Shown: in pieces, positions 57,435 to 64,000 of the stretch
Numbering within the stretch: the stretch's first letter is position 1
Layout of the letters: every line of letters starts with the position of its first letter
NCBI RefSeq assembly: GCF_017309385.1
Contig: NZ_JAFJMJ010000002.1
Coordinates: 2,046,001-2,110,000 of the forward strand
Direction: 5' to 3'
DNA: 64,000 nucleotides
Source of the DNA: Amycolatopsis sp. 195334CR
GTDB lineage: Bacteria; Actinomycetota; Actinomycetes; Mycobacteriales; Pseudonocardiaceae
Made by a program: the position numbers and the translations under genes
The notes under the pieces: model-generated
Databases searched by the model: none
What the model was told of the DNA's origin: nothing
What the model saw: only the letters and a program-made list of their open reading frames with translations

Positions 57435-58444
57435 GCACGGGCGTTCCGGTGATCACCGCGTGGTCGGCGGTGTCCCCGTTCGGCGCGGGGAAAGAGGCCT
57501 TCGCCGACGGGGTGCGCTCGGGCAGGCAGACCTCGGCGCCGCTCGGGGACGAGTGGGCGGTGCCGGACCCCGGTGCCTGCCTGGTACCGGACTACGACCC
57601 CCAGGAGCTGGTCGGCGGCAAGGTCGGCCGGTCCACCGACCGCGCGACGGTGTTCGCGCTGGCCACCGTCGGGCGGCTGGCGGGCACCGGGCCCGGCGAC
57701 CGGACCGGGTTGGTGCTCGGGACCACCGCGGGCAGCCTGCGCTCCACCATGACCATCACCCGCGACTCGTTCCTCAGCCGGCGGCCGCACCAGGTGGACA
57801 CGAAGGTGCTGCCCGCCGCGGTGATGAACTACGCGGCCGGCCAGTGCGCCATCCGGTACGGGCTGACCGGGCCGAACACCACGCTCGCCGGTGGGCCCGG
57901 GGCGGGGTTGTTCGCGCTGGCCTACGCGCACCGGCTGCTCGGCGCCGGGCGCGCGGACCGCGTGCTCGCCGGTGCGGTGGAGGAGTACTCGGCCGAGCGC
58001 GCCTGGGCCAACCACCACAACGGCGGCGGTGTCCTCGGCGAGGGCGGGGTGTTCTTCGCCGTGGAGTCCGATGTGGACGGACTGGCCGAGGTCCTCGCGG
58101 TGCACAGCCGGGTGGTGCTCGACGACGAACCGGAAGCCCTGCGAGCCACCGCTTCGGCGTTGCTGGCGCGGGCGGAGGTGACCCCGGAGCAGATCTGGGC
58201 GGCCGTGCCCGCCACCGGGTCCGGCGCCGAGCGCGCGGTGACCGCCGCGATGTTCGGCGAGCACAAGCTCGGCCGCGTCCCCGGCACCGGCGCGCTCGGG
58301 GACACCGGTGCCGCCGGTGCGGCCTTCGCGGTGGCGTCGGCGCTCTGCGCGCCCGGTCCGGCCGGGCGCCTCGTACTCGTGCTGTCCGGCGATCCGGCCG
58401 GCAGCGTGGCGGGAATCCTGTTGCGAGTGGAAGGAAGTTCATGA
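57431..58444 (+). CDS. Chain-length-factor-like KS-beta 1
   Basis: A 337-residue KS homologue without the active site. The Cys position reads TTLAGGPGAGLFAL (Gly in place of Cys) and the His region is GALGDTGAAGAA. This is the pattern of a chain-length factor, although 337 residues is short for one (about 400 is usual). It forms a pair with KS-alpha 1. It overlaps the ketoreductase gene (ATGA). Confidence 0.88.
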   Translation: MSTGVPVITAWSAVSPFGAGKEAFADGVRSGRQTSAPLGDEWAVPDPGACLVPDYDPQELVGGKVGRSTDRATVFALATVGRLAGTGPGDRTGLVLGTTAGSLRSTMTITRDSFLSRRPHQVDTKVLPAAVMNYAAGQCAIRYGLTGPNTTLAGGPGAGLFALAYAHRLLGAGRADRVLAGAVEEYSAERAWANHHNGGGVLGEGGVFFAVESDVDGLAEVLAVHSRVVLDDEPEALRATASALLARAEVTPEQIWAAVPATGSGAERAVTAAMFGEHKLGRVPGTGALGDTGAAGAAFAVASALCAPGPAGRLVLVLSGDPAGSVAGILLRVEGSS

Positions 58445-59178
58445 CTGCAGGGGTGGCCCTGGTCAGCGGTGGTGCCAGGGGGATCGGCCGGGCGTGCGTG
58501 CGGCAGCTGGCCCAGGACGGCTACGACGTGAGTTTCTGCTACCGCGCCGACGAGCGCGCGGCCACGGAACTCGAGAAGGAGCTCGGTGAGGAAGGCACGC
58601 GCGTGCTGGCGGTGCGTGCCGACGTCACCGACGGCACCGCCGTCCGCGAGTGGGTCTCGCGCACCGAACGGGAACTCGGCCCGGTCACCACCGCGGTCAC
58701 CGCGGCGGGCATCACCGCCGACACCCCGCTGGCCACCATGCCCGACGACAAGTGGGCCAGCGTGCTGCGCACGAACCTGGACGGGGTCTTCACCGTCTGC
58801 CGCGCGGTGGCCTACCCGATGATGAAGCGCCGGGCCGGCTCGATCACCACGCTGTCCTCGGTCAGCGGGATCTACGGCAACGCCGGGCAGACCAACTACG
58901 CCGCCTCGAAGGCCGGGATCATCGGCTTCACCAAGTCGCTGGCCAGGGAGGTCGGCCGGTTCGGCGTGCGGGCCAACGTGGTCGCCCCCGGCCTGATCGA
59001 CACCGACATGACCGACGCCATGCCGGAGAAGGCCCGCACCACCCTGATCGACTCGATCGCGCTGCGCCGGGCCGGCAGCCCGGAGGAGGTCGCCGAGCTG
59101 GTCGGGTTCCTCAGTTCCGAGCAGGCGGGCTACATCACCGGCTCGGTGCTGGAAATCCACGGCGGCTACGGCGGCTGA
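58441..59178 (+). CDS. 3-oxoacyl-ACP ketoreductase (FabG-like)
   Basis: A 245-residue SDR. The cofactor motif is SGGARGIGRA, the catalytic Ser is in TTLSSVSGIYG and Tyr/Lys in TNYAASKAG, followed by VAPGLIDTDM as in FabG. It reduces the beta-keto group formed by the ketosynthase pairs. No dehydratase gene is seen in the window, so the chain is either left as beta-hydroxy or is dehydrated by an enzyme encoded elsewhere. Confidence 0.93.
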   Translation: MTAGVALVSGGARGIGRACVRQLAQDGYDVSFCYRADERAATELEKELGEEGTRVLAVRADVTDGTAVREWVSRTERELGPVTTAVTAAGITADTPLATMPDDKWASVLRTNLDGVFTVCRAVAYPMMKRRAGSITTLSSVSGIYGNAGQTNYAASKAGIIGFTKSLAREVGRFGVRANVVAPGLIDTDMTDAMPEKARTTLIDSIALRRAGSPEEVAELVGFLSSEQAGYITGSVLEIHGGYGG

Positions 59179-59199
59179 GCGCACCGGAAGGAGCTAGGC

Positions 59200-60432
59200 A
59201 TGGGCAACGGGGCACCGGCCGGCCGATCGGGCCGGGTGGTGGTGACCGGGATCGGGGTGATCTCGGGCATCGGCATCGGGCGCGCGGCCTTCCTGGACGG
59301 CTTGCTGGCCGGGCGCGGCAGCGCCGCCCCGGTCACCGCCTTCGACGTGACCGGGTTCGACTACGGCAAGGTCTGCGAGGTGCCCGCGTTCGCCTTCGAC
59401 GAGGAGCGGCCGCACTACGGCCGGGCGACGCAGATGATCGCCGCCGCCGCGCTGATGGCGGTGGAGGACGCCGGGATGGCACCCGCCCGGCTGCGGGCCT
59501 CGCGCGGACTGGTCGCCGTCGGCACCACCGAGGGCGAAGCCCGCGACGTCGACGAGATGACCACCACCGAGGTGAACAAGGGGCTCGCCGACATCGATCC
59601 GGTGCTGGCGCGCCGGGCACGCCTGGGGCGCATGCCGGTTTCGGTGGCCGACGACCTCGGCCTCGACGACGTGGAGCTGGTGACCCTGCCCGACGTCTGC
59701 GCGGCGGGCAACTACGCGATCGGGTACGGCCTGGACGCGCTGCGCGCCGGCGAGGTGTCCTACGCGCTGGTCGGTGGCGCGGATTCCCCGTGCCGCAAGT
59801 CCTTCGCCGCCTTCTACCGGCTGGGCGCGCTGGCCCGAGACGAATGCCGCCCGTTCGACGCCGACCGCACCGGCGTGGTGCTCGGTGAGGGTGCGGCGAT
59901 GTTGCTGCTGGAACCGCTGGAGGCGGCGGAGGCGCGGGGCGCGGTCATCCACGCCGAGGTGCTCGACTACCACTTCAACTGCGACGCCGGGCACCCCACG
60001 CGGCCGTCGGGGGAGCGGGTGGCCGAATGCCTGCGGGGCGCGCTGGACAACGCGGGCGTCACCCCGGCCGAGGTCGACCTGCTGATCGCGCACGGGACCG
60101 CGACCAAGGCCAACGACCCGATGGAGGCCGCCGCGTTCACCGAGGTGTTCGGGGAGGTGCCGGTGCCGCCGGTGTCCGCGATCAAGTCGATGATCGGGCA
60201 CACCATGGGCGGGGCCGCCGCGCACTCCAGCATCGCCGCGATCCTGGGGCTGGAGCACGGTTTCCTGCCGCCGACGATCAACCACACCACCACCGATCCG
60301 GAGTGCCCGGTGGACTGCGTGCCGAACCAGGCGAGGCGGGCGGAACCGAAGATCGCGCTGGTCAACTCGCTCGGGTTCGGCGGGCTCAACGCGGCCGTGG
60401 TGCTCAAGCGGTACGAAAGGAGCGCGTCGTGA
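59200..60432 (+). CDS. Beta-ketoacyl synthase, KS-alpha 2
   Basis: A 410-residue KS with the active Cys in LPDVCAAGNYAIG, His in IAHGTATKAND and His in KSMIGHTMGGAA. It is clearly a paralogue of KS-alpha 1. AAGGAG precedes the ATG; the 21-nt gap after the ketoreductase is the only break in coupling in this part of the operon. It overlaps its CLF-like partner by GTGA. Confidence 0.93.
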   Translation: MGNGAPAGRSGRVVVTGIGVISGIGIGRAAFLDGLLAGRGSAAPVTAFDVTGFDYGKVCEVPAFAFDEERPHYGRATQMIAAAALMAVEDAGMAPARLRASRGLVAVGTTEGEARDVDEMTTTEVNKGLADIDPVLARRARLGRMPVSVADDLGLDDVELVTLPDVCAAGNYAIGYGLDALRAGEVSYALVGGADSPCRKSFAAFYRLGALARDECRPFDADRTGVVLGEGAAMLLLEPLEAAEARGAVIHAEVLDYHFNCDAGHPTRPSGERVAECLRGALDNAGVTPAEVDLLIAHGTATKANDPMEAAAFTEVFGEVPVPPVSAIKSMIGHTMGGAAAHSSIAAILGLEHGFLPPTINHTTTDPECPVDCVPNQARRAEPKIALVNSLGFGGLNAAVVLKRYERSAS

Positions 60433-61505
60433 TCATCTCGGCCATGTCGGTGATCTCCCCGTACGGCCTCGGCTCAACCGCTTTCACCGACGGCATCAGG
60501 GAAAGCCGGTCCGCACTGTCCGGAGTGGACTCCGAGCAGGAGGTGCCGTACACCGAGGCGGGCGTGGTCGACGGTGCCGCGGTGAGCGAACTGCTGATCT
60601 CCGACTGCGAGATCAACACCCGGGCGCAACGCGGTCTCGGGCGGCCCGGCGGGCTCGCGGTCGGCACGCTCGCGCTGCTGCTGCGCGAGCACCCGCTCGC
60701 CGAATACGGGCCCGCCGAGCGCGCGCTGGTGCTCGGCGGCGACCTGACCACCACCGACCGCGCGATGGACCTGATGTACGACTCGCTCACCGAAGCGCTG
60801 CCGTACCACGTCAACGGCAGGCAACTGCCGAGCACCGCGATGAACTTCCCGACCACGCAGTGCGCGGTGAAGTTCGGCTTCCAGGGCCCGAACTCGACGA
60901 TCACCTCCGGCCGGGTCACCGGGCTCTCGGTGCTGAACTACGCCCGGCGGCTGCACCGCGCCGGCCGGGCCCCGATGGTGGTGGCCGGTGCGGTGGAGGA
61001 CCTCAACCAGCGCCGGTCGTGGATCACCTGGCACGGGCTCGACGGGCAGGAAGCGCGCCCGCTCGGGGAGGGCAGCTGCCTCTTCCTGACCGAGACCGCG
61101 GAATCGGCGGCCGCGCACGGCCGCACCCCGATCGCCGAGGTGCTGGCACTGGAGTTCGGCACCGCGCTCGATCCCGCCGACACCAGGGCCGCGCTGACCA
61201 CGCGCATCCGGCGGGCGATGGTGAGCGCGGGACTGGCACCCGGCGGGATCGACACCGCCGTGCTGTCCGGAGTGGACGGTGACGTCGAGCACGCGGCGGT
61301 GGCCGGGGTGCTCGGCGAGAACGCGCGCGTGCTCTTCCCGGCCCGGCTGATCGGCGACACCGCGGGCGCGTCGGCCGCCTTCCAGGTGGCCACCGCGGTG
61401 TCCGACCCCTCGACCGAATACGCCCTGATCACCGCGGTGGACCCGGACGGCCAGGTCGGCTGCGGGGTCCTGCGCGTCCTGGACACCCCCGAGCAAGGAG
61501 CCTGA
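60429..61505 (+). CDS. Chain-length-factor-like KS-beta 2
   Basis: A 358-residue KS homologue without catalytic residues: the Cys position lies in STITSGRVTGLSVLNYA (no Cys), and the His motif is replaced by LIGDTAGASAAF. It starts directly with VIISAMSVISPYG and is shorter than usual CLFs, like KS-beta 1. Together with KS-alpha 2 it makes the second KS/CLF pair of the operon. Confidence 0.88.
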   Translation: MIISAMSVISPYGLGSTAFTDGIRESRSALSGVDSEQEVPYTEAGVVDGAAVSELLISDCEINTRAQRGLGRPGGLAVGTLALLLREHPLAEYGPAERALVLGGDLTTTDRAMDLMYDSLTEALPYHVNGRQLPSTAMNFPTTQCAVKFGFQGPNSTITSGRVTGLSVLNYARRLHRAGRAPMVVAGAVEDLNQRRSWITWHGLDGQEARPLGEGSCLFLTETAESAAAHGRTPIAEVLALEFGTALDPADTRAALTTRIRRAMVSAGLAPGGIDTAVLSGVDGDVEHAAVAGVLGENARVLFPARLIGDTAGASAAFQVATAVSDPSTEYALITAVDPDGQVGCGVLRVLDTPEQGA

Positions 61506-61507
61506 AA

Positions 61508-62527
61508 GTGCCCAACGTCCCGTCCTTCGCCGTCATCTCCGGCGCGCAGGTGCTCGACGCACTGCACGGTCAGGAGAAGCACGTCATCGACCTGGTCGAG
61601 GCGGCCTACCGCACGCACGCGGCCGGGCACACGGTCAACCCGCCGTCGTACTTCCTGCGCTTCCCGGACCGGCCGTCCTCGCGGATCATCGCGCTGCCCG
61701 CGTCCATCGGGGACGACGTGAACGTGGACGGCATGAAGTGGATCTCCAGCTTCCCCGGCAACGTGGAGAACGGCCTGCCGCGGGCGTCGGCGGTGCTCAT
61801 CCTCAACGACCACGACACCGGATACCCGTTCGCCTGCCTGGAAAGCTCGGTGATCAGCGCGACCCGCACGGCGGCCTCGGCGGCACTGGCCGCGGACCGG
61901 CTCGGCCGTGACCGCGGCCGCCCGAAGCGGGTCGGCTTCATCGGTGTCGGCCTGATCGCCCGGTACCTGCACACCTATCTCGCCTCCCTGGGCTGGACCT
62001 TCGACGAGACCGGCGTGTTCGACCTTTCCGCCGAGCACGCGGCCGGGTTCGTCGCCGGGGTGGACGGCCGGGCGCGGGTGCACGACAGCGCGGAGTCGCT
62101 GATCCGGAACTCGGACCTGGTCGTGTTCGCCACCGTCGCGGGCACGCCGCACGTGCACGACCCGGACTGGTTCTCGCACAACCCGCTGGTGCTGCACGTC
62201 TCGCTGCGCGACCTGTCGCCGGAGATCATCCTGAACTCGGTGAACGTGGTCGACGACGTGGAGCACTGCCTCAAGGCCGACACCTCGCCGCACCTGGCCG
62301 AGCAGGCCACCGGCAACCGCGACTTCCTCGACGGCACGCTGAACGACGTGCTGACCGGCGCGCTCACCGTGCCCGCCGACCGCCCGGTGGTGTTCTCGCC
62401 GTTCGGGCTGGGCGTGCTCGACCTCGCGGTCGGCAAGTTCGTCTACGACACGGTGACCGCGAGCGGTGAGCTCACCGAGATCCCGGACTTCTTCGCCGAG
62501 CTGAAGCGCTACGAGCGGGCGCGGTAA
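61508..62527 (+). CDS. sbnB: SbnB-like dehydrogenase for 2,3-diaminopropionate synthesis
   Basis: A 339-residue member of the ornithine cyclodeaminase/mu-crystallin family. The SbnB hallmarks are VDGMKWISSFPGNVENGLPRASAVLILND and the NAD loop GFIGVGLIARY. SbnB oxidises the SbnA product to L-2,3-diaminopropionate and 2-oxoglutarate. AAGGAG precedes the GTG. It closes an operon that opens with the sbnA-like gene, so diaminopropionate is made together with the PKS enzymes. It ends by overlapping the convergent oxidoreductase gene by 19 nt. Confidence 0.92.
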   Translation: MPNVPSFAVISGAQVLDALHGQEKHVIDLVEAAYRTHAAGHTVNPPSYFLRFPDRPSSRIIALPASIGDDVNVDGMKWISSFPGNVENGLPRASAVLILNDHDTGYPFACLESSVISATRTAASAALAADRLGRDRGRPKRVGFIGVGLIARYLHTYLASLGWTFDETGVFDLSAEHAAGFVAGVDGRARVHDSAESLIRNSDLVVFATVAGTPHVHDPDWFSHNPLVLHVSLRDLSPEIILNSVNVVDDVEHCLKADTSPHLAEQATGNRDFLDGTLNDVLTGALTVPADRPVVFSPFGLGVLDLAVGKFVYDTVTASGELTEIPDFFAELKRYERAR

Positions 62528-63387
62528 CCGGGCGGCCCCGCCTCGATGCGCCGCAGGACCGCGTCGAGGCGGTGCAGGTCCTCGCTCTCCTGGAGCTGCC
62601 GTTCGTCCCACCAGGTCGCACCGGCTTCGGCGAGCGGGGCGATGAGGTCCGCCGACTCGGCGGGGTCACCCGGGCTGACCCCGCCGACCACCACTTCGAA
62701 CGGCGATGCCTGCGTGCCGCGGTGTTCGCGCACGTAGTCGACCACGTCGCGAACCTCGTCGACGGCGGGCGGATGGCCGTGCGAGGCGGTCTTGAACAAC
62801 GGGACCACCCCGTCCCACGCCGCCGCGCGGCGCATCGGCCTGCGGTTCGGCCAGACCCCGGCGATCCACACCGGCGGGCGCGGCTGCTGCACGGTCGCGG
62901 GCAGCAGTTCGACGTCCCGCACCCGGTAGTGGGGTCCGTCGTGGTCCACCCGCTGTCCCGACCAGTAGCGGCTGAGCAGGCCGAGTCCCTCGTCGAGCCG
63001 TTCGGCGAGCACCTTCGCGTCCACCACGTCACCGAAGCTGCCGAACTCGTCGCCGATCGGGCCGCCGACCCCGGCGCTGAAGATCACCCGGCCCCCGCTG
63101 AGCGCGTCGAGCGTGGCCACCTGGCGGGCGAGCTGCTCGGGACGGCGCCGCGCCACCGGGGTGACCAGCGTGCCGAGCCGGAGCCGGGAGGTGGCCAGCG
63201 CGGCGGCGGTCAGCAGCATCCACGGATCACCGAACGGCTGGCCGCGCCGCGCGGTCTTGTCGTGGACGACGTGGTCCCAGACGAACAGGGCGTCCCACCC
63301 GGCGTTCTCGGCGGCCACGGCCGCCTTCGCGACCGTCCTGGCGTCGGCGAAGTCGCCGAAGTTCGGGATGTTGATCGAGTAGCGCAC
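62509..63387 (-). CDS. LLM-class (F420-dependent, luciferase-like) oxidoreductase
   Basis: A 292-residue luciferase-like monooxygenase fold protein: VRYSINIPNFGDFADARTVAKAAVAAENAGWDALFVWDHVV, RLRLGTLVTPVARRRPEQLARQVATLDALSGGRVIFSAGVG and PPVWIAGVWPNRRPMRRAAAWDGVVPL are the usual blocks. F420 is the likelier cofactor in actinobacteria. The GTG at 63387 is used since the domain starts there; the frame extends to an ATG at 63474 without a good ribosome site. Probably not part of the cluster. Confidence 0.88.
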   Translation of the reverse strand: MRYSINIPNFGDFADARTVAKAAVAAENAGWDALFVWDHVVHDKTARRGQPFGDPWMLLTAAALATSRLRLGTLVTPVARRRPEQLARQVATLDALSGGRVIFSAGVGGPIGDEFGSFGDVVDAKVLAERLDEGLGLLSRYWSGQRVDHDGPHYRVRDVELLPATVQQPRPPVWIAGVWPNRRPMRRAAAWDGVVPLFKTASHGHPPAVDEVRDVVDYVREHRGTQASPFEVVVGGVSPGDPAESADLIAPLAEAGATWWDERQLQESEDLHRLDAVLRRIEAGPPGYRARS

Positions 63388-63560
63388 GGGAGCATACTCG
63401 GGGACCCGCCACGCCGGGAGCAACCGGTTTTCCCGGGAATGAGCGAACCGCGAATTCGACGGAGAATCACTCATTGGGGTCGTGTGCGTGCCGTCGAATC
63501 ATTTTCACCACCCGTGACCACCGGGGCTGAGCTGCGTGAACGCCCCCGGAAATTGCGGCC

Positions 63561-63577
63561 GAGGTAAGGCTTGCCTC
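63561..63577. promoter_or_regulatory. Iron-box-like palindrome (DtxR/IdeR type)
   Basis: GAGGTAAGGCTTGCCTC is a near-perfect dyad. Read on the other strand, AGGCAAGCCTTACCT matches 12 of 15 positions of the core of the consensus TTAGGTTAGSCTAACCTAA. It lies about 90 nt upstream of the DUF1540 gene. The remaining bases of the 63388-63667 gap show no other clear element. Confidence 0.5.
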
Positions 63578-63667
63578 AATGCTTCCCCGGTTGCGGGCGG
63601 GGTTTCGCGGTGGCACCGTTTTCGGTACTGACGCATTCCCACCACTCACCTTTGCGAGGTGCGGCTG

Positions 63668-63964
63668 ATGACCACCACCGAAATGCCCGCCGTGCGCGAG
63701 TGCACGGTCACCGGGTGCTCCTACAACCACGACGGGTGTCACGCCTACGCGATCACCGTCGGCGGCAGCAACGGCGCCGCCGACTGCGACACCTTCGTCT
63801 CGCTGAACACCAAGGGCGGCCTGGACAAGGTCGTCGCGCAGGTCGGCGCGTGCTCGCGCGCGGACTGCGTGCACAACTCCGGGCTGGAGTGCACCGCCTC
63901 GGGCGTGCGGGTCGGCCCCGGCACCGGCGACCACGCGGCGAACTGCCTGACCTACACCACCTGA
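63668..63964 (+). CDS. DUF1540 protein with two Cys-rich repeats
   Basis: A 98-residue protein made of two copies of a DUF1540-like unit: one from CTVTGCSYNHDGCHAYAITV to ADCDTF and one from CSRADCVHNSGLECTASGVRV to AANCLTY. Each has four Cys spaced like a metal-binding knuckle, so it may bind zinc or iron. GAGGTG precedes the ATG at 63668. The iron-box-like site upstream suggests control by iron. Function unknown. Confidence 0.85.
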   Translation: MTTTEMPAVRECTVTGCSYNHDGCHAYAITVGGSNGAADCDTFVSLNTKGGLDKVVAQVGACSRADCVHNSGLECTASGVRVGPGTGDHAANCLTYTT

Positions 63965-64000
63965 GCCCGCCCGCGACGGCCCCGGTCACCCGCTGACCGG

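Overview
The window is about 72% GC. Its codon use, GTG starts, short intergenic gaps, many TetR and LuxR-type regulators, F420/PPOX enzymes and Tat/Sec-secreted hydrolases point to a filamentous actinobacterium. The long intergenic palindromes and overall gene style resemble Pseudonocardiales such as Amycolatopsis; this placement is an inference from style, not from a search.

Left flank (1-20.97 kb) is chromosomal background. It holds a NarL-type two-component pair (kinase cut by the window edge), an SDR plus HSL-type hydrolase pair, a DHA2 MFS exporter, an orphan 42-residue Cys-containing peptide gene, and two TetR-regulated secreted enzyme loci (SGNH hydrolase; GMC/cholesterol-oxidase-like enzyme followed by a secretory lipase). 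It continues with a LysR-effector-domain/DUF5997 divergent pair, a LexA paralogue with a PPOX protein, a secreted GH43 protein, a cobalamin riboswitch ahead of a substrate-binding protein and FecCD permease, a TetR/methyltransferase divergent pair with tandem operators, a hexapeptide acetyltransferase, an uncharacterised secreted protein and a quinone-reductase-like enzyme.

From about 21.0 to 62.5 kb lies a hybrid biosynthetic cluster. The NRPS part (21-38.2 kb) has a divergent Asn/Arg-hydroxylase-like Fe(II)/2OG dioxygenase. Opposite it is a 23-codon ORF of which 17 codons are Asn, followed by a perfect 26-nt palindrome. Then comes a translationally coupled operon: free condensation protein, MbtH-like protein, NRPS A-T-C-A-T, NRPS C-A-T-C-A-T-TE, an OTC-like carbamoyltransferase and an MFS exporter. 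The regulatory part (39.2-54.9 kb) has four large LAL-type LuxR ATPase proteins (three coupled in tandem, one of which has lost its DNA-binding domain) and a PucR-type regulator. Between them sits a Phe-ammonia-lyase-like MIO enzyme coupled to a feruloyl-CoA-synthetase-like ligase. The last part (54.95-62.5 kb) is a single operon: sbnA-like gene, ACP, KS, CLF, ketoreductase, second KS, second CLF, sbnB-like gene.

My reading: SbnA/SbnB make L-2,3-diaminopropionate; the carbamoyltransferase may turn it into beta-ureidoalanine, a glutamine isostere, which would fit the Gln-like first adenylation pocket; the second pocket is Asn-like. The ammonia lyase and ligase would supply a cinnamoyl-type starter for the type II PKS, whose product could be joined to the tetrapeptide by the free condensation protein. 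The poly-Asn ORF suggests that NRPS expression is tied to asparagine (tRNA-Asn charging) supply. The chemistry is inferred; the gene order and motifs are seen directly.

Right flank: a convergent F420-type luciferase-like oxidoreductase and a Cys-rich two-repeat DUF1540 protein preceded by an iron-box-like palindrome.
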